Source of the DNA: Filimonas sp.
GTDB lineage: Bacteria; Bacteroidota; Bacteroidia; Chitinophagales; Chitinophagaceae
DNA: 64,000 nucleotides
NCBI GenBank assembly: GCA_017306865.1
Contig: JAFKHH010000020.1
Span: forward strand, 1-64,000
Direction of reading: 5' to 3'
Part shown: positions 17,376 to 24,831 of the stretch, piece after piece
How the letters are laid out: every line of letters starts with the position of its first letter
How positions within the stretch are numbered: position 1 is the first letter of the stretch
Program-made: the position numbers and the translations under genes
The notes under the pieces: model-generated
The model's database searches: none
What the model was told of the DNA's origin: nothing
The model's input: the letters and a program-made list of their open reading frames with translations, nothing else

Positions 17376-17403
17376 CAAAGATAATATTTCAATATAGTTT
17401 CAA
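17376..17403 (-). promoter_or_regulatory. Promoter of nif3-like gene, abutting the start codon
   Basis: Minus strand: TTG (17403-17401), 17 bases, TATCTTTG (17383-17376), then 5 bases to the ATG at 17370. A start site about 6 bases after the element would coincide with the initiation codon. Confidence 0.5.
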
Positions 17404-17475
17404 TAGTTTCAATGTGCTGATAGGCTATTTTGAAACGCTGAAACTTGTAAACCAGTGAAACTTTAATTCTTGCTT

Positions 17476-18675
17476 ATGAATAAGAACATTCAACACTTAT
17501 ACGAAATAGCGGTTAAACCAGCCCGCATCATTATCGGGCTCATGAGCGGCACTTCGCTGGATGGGCTAGACATCGCTTTATGTAGGCTCAGTGGTTCAGG
17601 TGTCAACACGCACATAGAACTATTACAGTTTGAAACTGCCAGTTACCCGGCTTCATTTAAAGAAGAGATAAAAACCGTTTTTTCAAAAGAACAGGTAAGC
17701 CTGGAAAAAGTTTGCTTGCTCAACGAATGGGTTGGCTTGGAACATGCACGGTTAATCAATAACTTTTTGGATAAAAATCAGATCAACAAAAACGACGTTG
17801 ACATCATTGCCAGTCATGGACAAACAATCTATCACGCACCTAAAATTCTACATGGACATGCACAGTATCCAAATGGAACATTACAAATAGGAGATGGAGA
17901 TCATATAGCCGTTACCACAGGCATTATTACCATTAGTGATTTCCGGCAAAAGCATATTGCTGCCGGTGGAGAAGGTGCGCCACTTGCTGTATATGGCGAC
18001 TATTTCATTTTTGGCAAAGAAGGGGAAAACAGGATCATGCTAAATATTGGTGGTATTGCCAACTTTACATACTTGCCCGGTGATCGTGATGCGAATAAGG
18101 TTTTTAGCACAGATACCGGCCCTGGTAACACATTAATGGATGCATACATGCAAAAACATTTTGCCCGCTACTTCGATGAAGGCGCAGCTATAGCCAAACA
18201 GGGAAAAGTAGAACCGGCATTATTACACGAACTGAAGAAGGACTCCTTTTTCGAGAAAGGATTTCCTAAAACAACGGGCCCGGAATTATTTAACCTCGCC
18301 TATTTACAAGCCGCGCAGGAAAGGGCAGCGGTTACAGATCTTTCACATGAAGACATAATGGCAACACTGAACCGTTTTAGTGCAGACACAATTGTAGCTG
18401 CGCTAAAAAAATGTCTCACCGATAATGATGCCTTTACCTTGTATGCCAGCGGAGGCGGTATGCACAATCCACTTTTGATGGAGAGCCTGCAATCACAATT
18501 ACCTGGTTATACCTTTAGCGATACGGGTAGTCTGCAGGTGAATCCCGATGCGAAAGAAGCAGTTTTGTTTGCTATACTTGCAAATGAATGCCTATGTGGC
18601 GGTGACGCATCTTTAGGAGATGGGCGAAGTGGTATTCCGCACGTTAGTATGGGCAAAATCAGTTTTCCCGTATAA
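17476..18675 (+). CDS. anmK: Anhydro-N-acetylmuramic acid kinase
   Basis: 399 aa from ATG 17476; a TTG six bases earlier is in frame but less likely. The ATP-binding loop GLMSGTSLDGLDIALC is at about 21-36, followed by ASHGQTIYHAP, the GDGDHIA region, and the sugar-kinase segment NIGGIANFTYLPG. The enzyme phosphorylates and opens 1,6-anhydro-MurNAc released from peptidoglycan, giving MurNAc-6-phosphate for recycling. The next gene starts 29 bases downstream but has its own promoter element inside the anmK tail region. Confidence 0.95.
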   Translation: MNKNIQHLYEIAVKPARIIIGLMSGTSLDGLDIALCRLSGSGVNTHIELLQFETASYPASFKEEIKTVFSKEQVSLEKVCLLNEWVGLEHARLINNFLDKNQINKNDVDIIASHGQTIYHAPKILHGHAQYPNGTLQIGDGDHIAVTTGIITISDFRQKHIAAGGEGAPLAVYGDYFIFGKEGENRIMLNIGGIANFTYLPGDRDANKVFSTDTGPGNTLMDAYMQKHFARYFDEGAAIAKQGKVEPALLHELKKDSFFEKGFPKTTGPELFNLAYLQAAQERAAVTDLSHEDIMATLNRFSADTIVAALKKCLTDNDAFTLYASGGGMHNPLLMESLQSQLPGYTFSDTGSLQVNPDAKEAVLFAILANECLCGGDASLGDGRSGIPHVSMGKISFPV

Positions 18676-18692
18676 GCGTCTGTTCAAAAAAG

Positions 18693-18700
18693 TAACTTTG
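18693..18700 (+). promoter_or_regulatory. -7 promoter element abutting the aminotransferase start
   Basis: TAACTTTG matches TAnnTTTG and ends 4 bases before ATG 18705, suggesting a leaderless transcript. No clear upstream TTG at the expected distance. Confidence 0.4.
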
Positions 18701-18704
18701 TAGC

Positions 18705-19550
18705 ATGTCGGAATTTCTACATCACAACGGGCATATTATACCAGCTACTGAATGGCACTTATCACCTGATAATCGTTCTTTTCGTTATGGCGATGGTTTT
18801 TTTGAAACAATGAAATTGCTTGACGGCAAAATCGTCTTGCAGGAGTTACATTTTGAAAGATTATTTATATCGCTTGAGAAGCTAAAATTTACCCGGCCTG
18901 AATACCTGGCTCCAGGCTATTTGCAACATGCCGTCTACGAATTGGTAAACAAACTTGGGATTGCAGACCGTGCCCGCGTGCGGCTAACTGTGTACCGTGG
19001 TAATGGTGGCCCTTTTGATCTGCAAGACCATTCACCCAACATCCTCATACAAGCTTGGCTATTAAGTGCAATAGCCAATGAATTTGAACCCAACGGTCTG
19101 TCCATGGGCATATATACTGATGCAAGAAAAACAACAGACCTGTTTTCTGTAGTAAAGAGCAATAACTATCAGTGTTACCTAATGGCTGCTTTGTGGGCAA
19201 AGGAGCATGGGCTGGATGATGCACTTGTACTAAATGCACATGACCGGCTGGCAGACGCAACCATTGCAAATGTATTTGTAGTAAAAGATGGAACAATTGT
19301 AACGCCCGCACTTACAGAAGGCTGTATTGGTGGCGTTATGCGCCGGTATATTTTATCCGCTTTGCGAAAAGAAGGAATACCTGTTGTAGAAGGCATGATA
19401 ACTCCGGCAGAATTAAGCCATGCTTCAGAAATATTTCTTACCAATGCGATGATCGGCATTAAGTGGGTGCGCAACATAGAAGAAAACACTTTTAAAGATA
19501 ATATGGCGCACTATCTATATAATAAATTTATTAAGAATCACTTATGGTAA
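18705..19550 (+). CDS. Class IV aminotransferase (PabC/D-amino-acid transaminase-like)
   Basis: 281 aa, fold type IV PLP enzyme. FRYGDGFFETMKLLDGKI near 27-44 is the typical N-terminal motif. The PLP lysine is in VVKSNNYQCYLMAA near 148, and LADATIANVFVVKDG and EGCIGGVMRRYIL bind the cofactor phosphate. Candidates are 4-amino-4-deoxychorismate lyase for folate synthesis or a D-alanine or branched-chain transaminase; the motifs do not decide. A separate ilvE is present at 28766, which favours the lyase. No pabA or pabB neighbour is seen. Confidence 0.88.
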   Translation: MSEFLHHNGHIIPATEWHLSPDNRSFRYGDGFFETMKLLDGKIVLQELHFERLFISLEKLKFTRPEYLAPGYLQHAVYELVNKLGIADRARVRLTVYRGNGGPFDLQDHSPNILIQAWLLSAIANEFEPNGLSMGIYTDARKTTDLFSVVKSNNYQCYLMAALWAKEHGLDDALVLNAHDRLADATIANVFVVKDGTIVTPALTEGCIGGVMRRYILSALRKEGIPVVEGMITPAELSHASEIFLTNAMIGIKWVRNIEENTFKDNMAHYLYNKFIKNHLW

Positions 19551-19684
19551 GCCCGTTGTTACGTACAGCTTATTTCCAATCAGTGAAATTTCTTCGAAAA
19601 ACTTATCAAAAGAAAACGAATAAAAGACTTTAATCAGATTCTTTACTAATAAAATTCCCTTACTTTACGGAAGAACAACACCCG

Positions 19685-20320
19685 ATGACCATGCACAAAT
19701 TCTTGTTTATTGCCCTGCTATTGTCTATCAATACTGTTTTTGGACAATCGCAGAAAGTAGTAGCTGACTGCACTGTTTCTTTTTCTGTAACTGTAAATGA
19801 GACTGGCGCAGCCGGAACATCTTCTTTGTTCAATAATGCAACTAAAACCCTTTATATAAAAGGATATGAAGTGCGTTCTGATATAGAAAGCAGCTCCTTT
19901 ATACAATCTACCATCTATAATGGCAGAACAGCTACTGCTGTGATCTTGCGTGAAATAGGCGGAAATAAATATATGACAGTGATGGATGCCGCTAAGTGGA
20001 AAGAGCAGAACAAGAAGTATGATGGCATGAAAGTAGATCTGACAAATGATTCCAAAACGATATTGGGCTATACCTGTAAAAAAGCTGTTGTAACACTCAC
20101 AGATGGCAGCACGTTGAACCTGTTTTATGCTACAGAAATAATACCTTCTACAAACGAGAATAATTACCAGTTTAAAGACATTCCCGGTTTTGTACTGGAA
20201 TATGAATCAGAAACTGATAAAGGAAAAAACAAAATTACTTTCACCGCTACCAAGATCAATTTAAGCCCGGTGCCAGCCGCAAAGTTTGAAATTCCGAAGA
20301 GTGGCTACAAGATGTTATAG
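19685..20320 (+). CDS. Exported GLPGLI/DUF4412-like protein
   Basis: 211 aa with a signal peptide (residues 1-21, ending VFGQ). The mature protein is beta rich. The segment ILGYTCKKAVVTLTDGSTLN, followed by YQFKDIPGFVLEYE, matches the layout of GLPGLI-family proteins (a GY-x-C-K-K-A strand, then a G-x-P-G-hhLE motif), with IPGFVLE in place of GLPGLILE. The family is common in Bacteroidota and of unknown function, probably periplasmic. An ATG at 19691 is an alternative start. TACTTTAC at 19660-19670 is a weak promoter-like element. Confidence 0.8.
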   Translation: MTMHKFLFIALLLSINTVFGQSQKVVADCTVSFSVTVNETGAAGTSSLFNNATKTLYIKGYEVRSDIESSSFIQSTIYNGRTATAVILREIGGNKYMTVMDAAKWKEQNKKYDGMKVDLTNDSKTILGYTCKKAVVTLTDGSTLNLFYATEIIPSTNENNYQFKDIPGFVLEYESETDKGKNKITFTATKINLSPVPAAKFEIPKSGYKML

Positions 20321-20405
20321 AATAATTACTAAATAGTTGAATTGTTTTATTGTTGGATGTGTTGGATGATTCGATTGTTAGCATCAATTCTTAAATATAT
20401 AAACA

Positions 20406-20438
20406 AGACCTATAAGGTTTTCAAAACCTTATAGGTCT
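20406..20438. repeat. Perfect 33-base palindrome
   Basis: AGACCTATAAGGTTTT (20406-20421) and AAAACCTTATAGGTCT (20423-20438) are perfect complements around a single C. It lies 86 bases after the GLPGLI-like gene and could fold as a terminator, but it lacks a T-run outside the stem. Palindromes of this word are, to my memory, dispersed in related genomes. Confidence 0.8.
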
Positions 20439-20676
20439 AATTCATTTCACCCCAAAGCCTCTTGATAAAGTGAATGATTGCTGCTCCAATAAGCTAACAT
20501 TTCAATACAACAGAGCTGCATACTCAAAAGCCTTTCATTCTTTTCTAGTAAAGAATAATGTGTGTTTCGATATTCAGATAAGAGAGTGCTAAAATCTGCA
20601 CAGAAAGATTGCCTTCTCAAAAGCCTTTCATTGCCGTTCGCTTCAGCGAACAAGAAAAAAGAATAAATAATAGCTA
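20439..20676. other. Spacer with a 17-base direct repeat; no confident gene
   Basis: CTCAAAAGCCTTTCATT occurs at 20523-20539 and 20616-20632. A small hairpin (GTTCGC-TTCA-GCGAAC) lies near 20636-20651. A 68-codon minus-strand frame (20447-20653) spans the repeats and so contains NERLL twice, but nothing else supports it as a gene. Confidence 0.45.
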
Positions 20677-21027
20677 TTATCTAAATGTAGGAGCAGTAGG
20701 TGTCTTGAATTTAGTAGGCACTTTTATCTTGTATTTGTAAGGAAATACATAAGTCGTGTTACCTTTTTCAAGCTGGATAACAGAGTTAACCTGTATCATG
20801 CTGCTGGAATCTCTTTGAAGACCAAGGCTTTGAGAACCTTTGTAAGTAAAGTTTGTTGTACGGAAAGAACTCAATGAGTAATTTTTGGCAAAAGTACTCA
20901 AGGTTTTAAGGCTAAGTTTGTTCTTATGCTCATCTGTACTACCACTAAAAGCCGCAAGGCTGGCTTTGGTAACGCAAATAAGCAGTATAGCCGTTAAAAG
21001 TTTAATATGGGTAGAGTTCTTACTCAT
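20677..21027 (-). CDS. Small exported protein of unknown function
   Basis: 116 aa with a signal peptide (residues 1-26, KLLTAILLICVTKASLAA). The rest is Ser/Thr/Lys rich and polar, with one beta-like stretch (TTYVFPYKYKIKVPTKF) and a Pro/Thr-rich end. No family recognised. A TACCTTTG promoter element lies 8 bases upstream of the ATG, which supports a real gene with a very short leader. Single gene, divergent from the TPR protein. Confidence 0.65.
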   Translation of the reverse strand: MSKNSTHIKLLTAILLICVTKASLAAFSGSTDEHKNKLSLKTLSTFAKNYSLSSFRTTNFTYKGSQSLGLQRDSSSMIQVNSVIQLEKGNTTYVFPYKYKIKVPTKFKTPTAPTFR

Positions 21028-21035
21028 CAGTTCTG

Positions 21036-21043
21036 CAAAGGTA
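21036..21043 (-). promoter_or_regulatory. -7 promoter element of the 116-aa exported protein gene
   Basis: On the minus strand this reads TACCTTTG, a full match to TAnnTTTG, 8 bases before the ATG at 21027. No TTG is seen about 20 bases further upstream. Confidence 0.45.
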
Positions 21044-21166
21044 ATTAATTATTCTAAATTATTTAACATTTTCTAGTAATAATGTTAAAACGGATGAGTG
21101 TAAAAAAAGTTACGGTAAACTTGAAAAAGTTCCGGATTTCTATTATCTTACAGAAACCACAGTAAT

Positions 21167-22588
21167 ATGAGAGAAAACCCATTTAGAGAAGATAGGGAGG
21201 AGATGAGGGAATTACTGAAGCAATATGAAAACCTCAAAGCTGGCCGTAGCCATTCCTTCCTGGAAGAAGATGCTTTTGAACGGATTATAGATTATTTTGA
21301 CGACAAAGATGACCTGAACTGTGCCCTCGAAGCTGCCGAAACAGGTCTTGAATATTTCCCCTACTCATCGCAATTACTCATTAAAAAGGCGGATCTGCTA
21401 CTCGCAACACGCAAATACCATGAAGCCCTGGCTGTATTGGAACAGGCGGAGCTGTTTGATAGTAGCGATATAAACCTGTATATATTAAAAACAGATGCGT
21501 ATCTGGCACTCGATCAGCAGGAAAAAGCAGTCTCCCTGCTGGAAGAAGCTTTGCAAATGTTTGACGGAGAGGAGCGCATAGACCTTCTTTTTGAGCTGGC
21601 AGACGTGTACGACGATTATGAAGAGTTTGACAAAGTCTTCGATTGTCTGAAACTCATATTAGAAGATGAGCCGGCAAACGAAGAGGCATTATACAAAATT
21701 TGCTTCTGGACAGACTTTACCGGTAGGAACGAAGAAAGTATCCGCCTCCACCAAAAAATTATCGAAGAGCAGCCTTATAGCGAACTGGCATGGTTCAATA
21801 TAGCCGCGGCCTACCAGGGGCTGAAATTGTATGAAAAAGCAATTGACGCTTACCAGTACGCCATTACCATAGATGAAAAATTCGACTATGCTTATCGCAA
21901 CATGGGAGATGCCTATATCAGGCTGCGTAAGTATAAAGAAGCAATAGAGTGCCTGGAGAAAGTACTTGAACTGACACGCCCTGAAGAAGTGATCTATGAA
22001 GCTATCGGGCATTGCTATCACAGGCTGGGCAACTATGCACAGGCACGCTTTCACTACAGGAAAGCGTCTCACATGAACCCCGACGATAGCAAGCTACACT
22101 ACAAAATAGCACTTACTTATATTAACGAAGAGCAATGGGAGAGTGCAGTAAAACAACTGGATAATGCACTCCGTATGCAGCGTAGCGTGCCGGAGTACAA
22201 CCTTGCAATGGGCGAGTGTAAAATGGAGTTGAAGAAATACAAAGAAGCCATTCAGTATTTCTCCGTTGTAGTAGGCAGCAAACCCAAGAATGCTGCAGGC
22301 TGGGAAGCGCTCATCAGATGCCTATACCGTGCAGAATATTTTGAGGAAGCCTGCGATCAATGTTTAGCTGCTATTGAGGCCACTGATGCAAAATCTATTT
22401 TTTACTTCTACTATACAGCCGCTCTGTTCAACAGCGGCAGGTCCAAAGAAGCGCTTTTGCAACTGGAAACAGGCATGAGCAAAGCACCCAAACTGTTAAA
22501 AAAATTGGTAGAGCTCATGCCTGCCATTTTGCAGCACAACCAAGTAGTAGACCTGATTGCCCGTTATAAAAAAGGTAGAAAAATTTAG
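21167..22588 (+). CDS. Cytoplasmic tetratricopeptide-repeat protein
   Basis: 473 aa with no signal peptide. At least nine TPR units run from about residue 45 to 440, for example AWFNIAAAYQGLKLYEKAID, YRNMGDAYIRLRKYKEAIEC and LHYKIALTYINEEQWESAVK. The protein is acidic in the N-terminal half (EREEMRE, DYFDDKDD, EDEPANEEA). It precedes phosphosulfolactate synthase and shikimate dehydrogenase genes on the same strand, 82 bases ahead of the former, which has its own promoter element. Function is likely a protein-protein scaffold. Confidence 0.9.
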   Translation: MRENPFREDREEMRELLKQYENLKAGRSHSFLEEDAFERIIDYFDDKDDLNCALEAAETGLEYFPYSSQLLIKKADLLLATRKYHEALAVLEQAELFDSSDINLYILKTDAYLALDQQEKAVSLLEEALQMFDGEERIDLLFELADVYDDYEEFDKVFDCLKLILEDEPANEEALYKICFWTDFTGRNEESIRLHQKIIEEQPYSELAWFNIAAAYQGLKLYEKAIDAYQYAITIDEKFDYAYRNMGDAYIRLRKYKEAIECLEKVLELTRPEEVIYEAIGHCYHRLGNYAQARFHYRKASHMNPDDSKLHYKIALTYINEEQWESAVKQLDNALRMQRSVPEYNLAMGECKMELKKYKEAIQYFSVVVGSKPKNAAGWEALIRCLYRAEYFEEACDQCLAAIEATDAKSIFYFYYTAALFNSGRSKEALLQLETGMSKAPKLLKKLVELMPAILQHNQVVDLIARYKKGRKI

Positions 22589-22648
22589 GATTTGCCTAAA
22601 AAAATCCTTCTCTTGCATATCAGAAAAATCATATCGGTTGCGTTTCCT

Positions 22649-22656
22649 TATTTTTG
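22649..22656 (+). promoter_or_regulatory. -7 promoter element before the phosphosulfolactate synthase gene
   Basis: TATTTTTG matches TAnnTTTG. Transcription would begin near 22662, just upstream of the paired ATGs at 22671 and 22677. This argues against the longer open frame from 22557. Confidence 0.5.
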
Positions 22657-22670
22657 CAACCGCAAAAAGA

Positions 22671-23450
22671 ATGCAGATGAATTTTTACCTTTCTCAGATG
22701 CCAGAGCGTACAGCAAGGCCAAGGACGTATGGAATAACAATGGTGATGGACAAAGGACTCAGTCTTAGAGAAGCTGAGGATATGTTAAGCGTTGGGGAAC
22801 CGTACATAGACATAGTGAAGCTTGGGTTCGGTACATCGTATGTGACGCCTAATTTGCGTGCTAAAATAGAGCTATACCAGTCTCATAATATCCCCGTTTA
22901 CTTTGGGGGTACATTGTTTGAAGCATTTCTCGTGCGCAACCAGTTTGATGATTATATAGCTGTTTGTAAAGATTACGACATTAAATACATGGAAGTGAGT
23001 GATGGCTCCATCACTATTCCCCACGCTGAAAAATGCGGGTATATAGAAAAGCTGACCAAATATGGTACAGTGCTAAGTGAAGTAGGAAGTAAAGACGCTA
23101 CACACATTATCCCTCCTTATAAATGGATCGAATTAATGCGGGCTGAACTGGCCGCAGGATCTACTTACGTAATTGCAGAAGCTCGCGAAGCAGGTAACGT
23201 AGGTATTTACAGGGGAAGCGGTGAAGTGCGTGAAGGCCTGGTGAATGAGATCCTTACACAGATCCCTGGTGAAAAAATTATGTGGGAAGCACCACAAAAA
23301 GCGCAGCAACTCTATTTCCTTGAATTGCTGGGCTGCAATGTGAATCTTGGCAACATTGCACCAACAGAAATTATTCCTCTGGAAACAATGCGTATAGGCT
23401 TGCGCGGCGATACGTTTGAATTGTATCTTGATAAAAAAGAATCCAAGTAA
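22671..23450 (+). CDS. Phosphosulfolactate synthase (ComA family)
   Basis: 259 aa from ATG 22671; ATG 22677 is equally possible. A (beta/alpha)8-barrel with family motifs PRTYGITMVMDKGLSLREAE, YIDIVKLGFGTS, PVYFGGTLFEAF and EVSDGSI. ComA adds sulfite to phosphoenolpyruvate to give (R)-phosphosulfolactate, the first step to coenzyme M in methanogens. In a bacterium of this group the product more likely feeds sulfolactate or cysteate, possibly for sulfonolipids; that is inference. It sits between a TPR gene and aroE, two bases ahead of aroE, so the last two are translationally coupled. Confidence 0.9.
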   Translation: MQMNFYLSQMPERTARPRTYGITMVMDKGLSLREAEDMLSVGEPYIDIVKLGFGTSYVTPNLRAKIELYQSHNIPVYFGGTLFEAFLVRNQFDDYIAVCKDYDIKYMEVSDGSITIPHAEKCGYIEKLTKYGTVLSEVGSKDATHIIPPYKWIELMRAELAAGSTYVIAEAREAGNVGIYRGSGEVREGLVNEILTQIPGEKIMWEAPQKAQQLYFLELLGCNVNLGNIAPTEIIPLETMRIGLRGDTFELYLDKKESK

Positions 23451-23452
23451 CA

Positions 23453-24190
23453 ATGAGAGTTTTCGGGATCATCGGTTATCCACTGACACATTCCTTTTCG
23501 CAGAAGTACTTCACAGAAAAGTTTGAGCAAGAGCATATTTCAGATGCAACGTTCTTACAGTTTCCCATTGAAAATATTGATGCATTAAGTGGTGTATTAC
23601 TGGATCACCCAAACCTCAAAGGGTTTGCAGTAACGATACCGCATAAAAAATCTGTGTTACAGTTTTTGCACGATGCTACTGACGCCGTACAGGAAATGGG
23701 TGCAGCCAATTGTATCCTGCTGAAAGATGGTAAACTTTATGGCTACAATACGGATGTAGTTGGTTTTGAAAAATCATTCGCCCCACTCTTACAGCCACAT
23801 CATACAAAAGCGTTGATCTTAGGTACAGGCGGTGCGGCAGCAGCCGTAGAATATACCTTGCGTAAGCAAGGCATTACATACAAGTTTGTATCACGTACCA
23901 AAAGTGAGGATAACCTCACCTATGATGAGTTGAATGAAGAAGTGATGCAGGCGTACACTGTAGTTATCAATACTACTCCCTTAGGTACTTTTCCTAAGGT
24001 GGACGAAGCCGCAGCTATACCTTATCATTTGCTGACTCCCCGCCATTATCTCTTCGACCTGGTATATAACCCTGCGGAAACAAAGTTTCTGCGCCTGGGG
24101 AAAGAACAAGGCGCTGTTGTAAAGAACGGGCACGATATGCTGATCATACAGGCGGAAGAGAATTGGAAGATCTGGAACAGTAACAATTAA
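23453..24190 (+). CDS. aroE: Shikimate dehydrogenase
   Basis: 245 aa, slightly shorter than the usual 270. N-terminal substrate domain: GIIGYPLTHSFS, then VTIPHKKSV with the catalytic Lys near 66, and MGAANCIL. Nucleotide domain: ILGTGGAAAAVEYTLRKQGI, and NTTPLGTFP. The C-terminal GHDMLIIQAEENWKIW is typical. The enzyme reduces 3-dehydroshikimate with NADPH in aromatic amino-acid synthesis. Starts 2 bases after the phosphosulfolactate synthase stop. Confidence 0.95.
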   Translation: MRVFGIIGYPLTHSFSQKYFTEKFEQEHISDATFLQFPIENIDALSGVLLDHPNLKGFAVTIPHKKSVLQFLHDATDAVQEMGAANCILLKDGKLYGYNTDVVGFEKSFAPLLQPHHTKALILGTGGAAAAVEYTLRKQGITYKFVSRTKSEDNLTYDELNEEVMQAYTVVINTTPLGTFPKVDEAAAIPYHLLTPRHYLFDLVYNPAETKFLRLGKEQGAVVKNGHDMLIIQAEENWKIWNSNN

Positions 24191-24226
24191 TTTACAGTCT
24201 ATTTTATTTCCATAAACAAAAAACAG

Positions 24227-24234
24227 TACCTTTG
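24227..24234 (+). promoter_or_regulatory. -7 promoter element starting the 24.2-kb short-ORF unit
   Basis: TACCTTTG matches TAnnTTTG exactly. A start near 24241 would give a transcript of about 165 bases ending at the 24376-24406 terminator. Confidence 0.5.
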
Positions 24235-24255
24235 CTGGGTCAAAAATTAGTAATA

Positions 24256-24351
24256 ATGCAATTCCGATATACAAATATTGAATCTAAGAAGGCAGTCGGC
24301 AAGTCAATTTGCCTATGCTTTTGCGGGGTGCATAGTACTGTAAATAAATAG
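24256..24351 (+). CDS. Short ORF, 31 aa, Cys-containing leader or mini-protein
   Basis: ATG 24256 to TAG 24349. The product contains KSICLCFCGVH, with Cys at 19, 21 and 23. It is preceded by a consensus promoter element and followed 24 bases later by a strong intrinsic terminator. It could be a leader peptide of an attenuator controlling the downstream genes, a small protein, or an untranslated stretch of a small RNA. No family recognised. Confidence rests on context only. Confidence 0.35.
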   Translation: MQFRYTNIESKKAVGKSICLCFCGVHSTVNK

Positions 24352-24375
24352 TTTAAACTTTTTTAAATATACAGG

Positions 24376-24406
24376 AAGCCCCGCAGCAGATGCGGGGCTT
24401 TTTTTA
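24376..24406 (+). terminator. Intrinsic terminator 1 of the short-ORF region
   Basis: AAGCCCCGCA (24376-24385) pairs with TGCGGGGCTT (24391-24400), followed by a T-run. It falls after the 31-aa ORF and before more genes on the same strand, as in attenuators. Confidence 0.85.
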
Positions 24407-24411
24407 TGTCA

Positions 24412-24519
24412 ATGATAAACTTACCTCTTCAACGATATAATCAGTCAATTACTGCGATGCGCATTACTGCGTCATGTATCGTCGTGAAGAATAAGTGTAT
24501 GCAATGGCCGGAGATATAG
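24412..24519 (+). CDS. Short ORF, 35 aa, between two terminators
   Basis: ATG 24412 (or 24406) to TAG 24517, product starting MINLPLQRYNQSITAMRITA. The DNA has a 9-base direct repeat ATTACTGCG (24448 and 24463) encoding I-T-A twice. It has no promoter of its own, so expression would need read-through of the first terminator. A second terminator follows at 24544. A coding role is unproven. Confidence 0.25.
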   Translation: MINLPLQRYNQSITAMRITASCIVVKNKCMQWPEI

Positions 24520-24543
24520 GATATACCTTTTTTGATATATCAT

Positions 24544-24578
24544 AAAAAGCCCGGCCAGACAAATGGCCGGGCTTTTTT
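24544..24578 (+). terminator. Intrinsic terminator 2 of the short-ORF region
   Basis: AAAAAGCCCGGCC (24544-24556) pairs with GGCCGGGCTTTTT (24565-24577) around an 8-base loop. It stands 46 bases ahead of the 45-aa ORF. Confidence 0.85.
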
Positions 24579-24623
24579 GTAAACAAAAACAACCCTTTTC
24601 CAAACAACTAAAAATGTAAGACG

Positions 24624-24761
24624 ATGAAAGATTTTGAATTAAAGATGTTGCTGAAATCATTTGGTCCATTAGGCTGGCTACAGATGACACACCAGGCAGG
24701 CGCAGAAAAATTGCGTAGCAACAAAAAAAGAAAACAACAGCCTAAAAAGAATAAAAAATAA
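24624..24761 (+). CDS. Small basic protein, 45 aa
   Basis: ATG 24624 to TAA 24759. The N-terminal half is amphipathic (MKDFELKMLLKSFGPLGWLQ) and the last 15 residues are almost all Lys, Arg, Gln and Asn. It ends one base before another ATG (24762, an 11-codon frame) and 70 bases before the ATP-grasp gene, so the three may be translated from one message. Too short to classify. It could be a substrate or partner of the ATP-grasp enzyme, but nothing in the sequence proves this. Confidence 0.45.
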   Translation: MKDFELKMLLKSFGPLGWLQMTHQAGAEKLRSNKKRKQQPKKNKK

Positions 24762-24831
24762 ATGACAACACAAACAATTGAAAAGACAACCGGCTGACGC
24801 CGGCATTACTAACCGATTAAAACTGTATCAT

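Noticed and set aside
20447-20653. 68-codon minus-strand frame with NERLL twice
   Set aside because: The internal similarity comes from a 17-base DNA repeat; no signal peptide, promoter or known family supports it.
24241-24406. Possible tRNA in the promoter-terminator unit
   Set aside because: No cloverleaf, no TTCGA-type T-loop and no CCA-proximal acceptor stem can be drawn.
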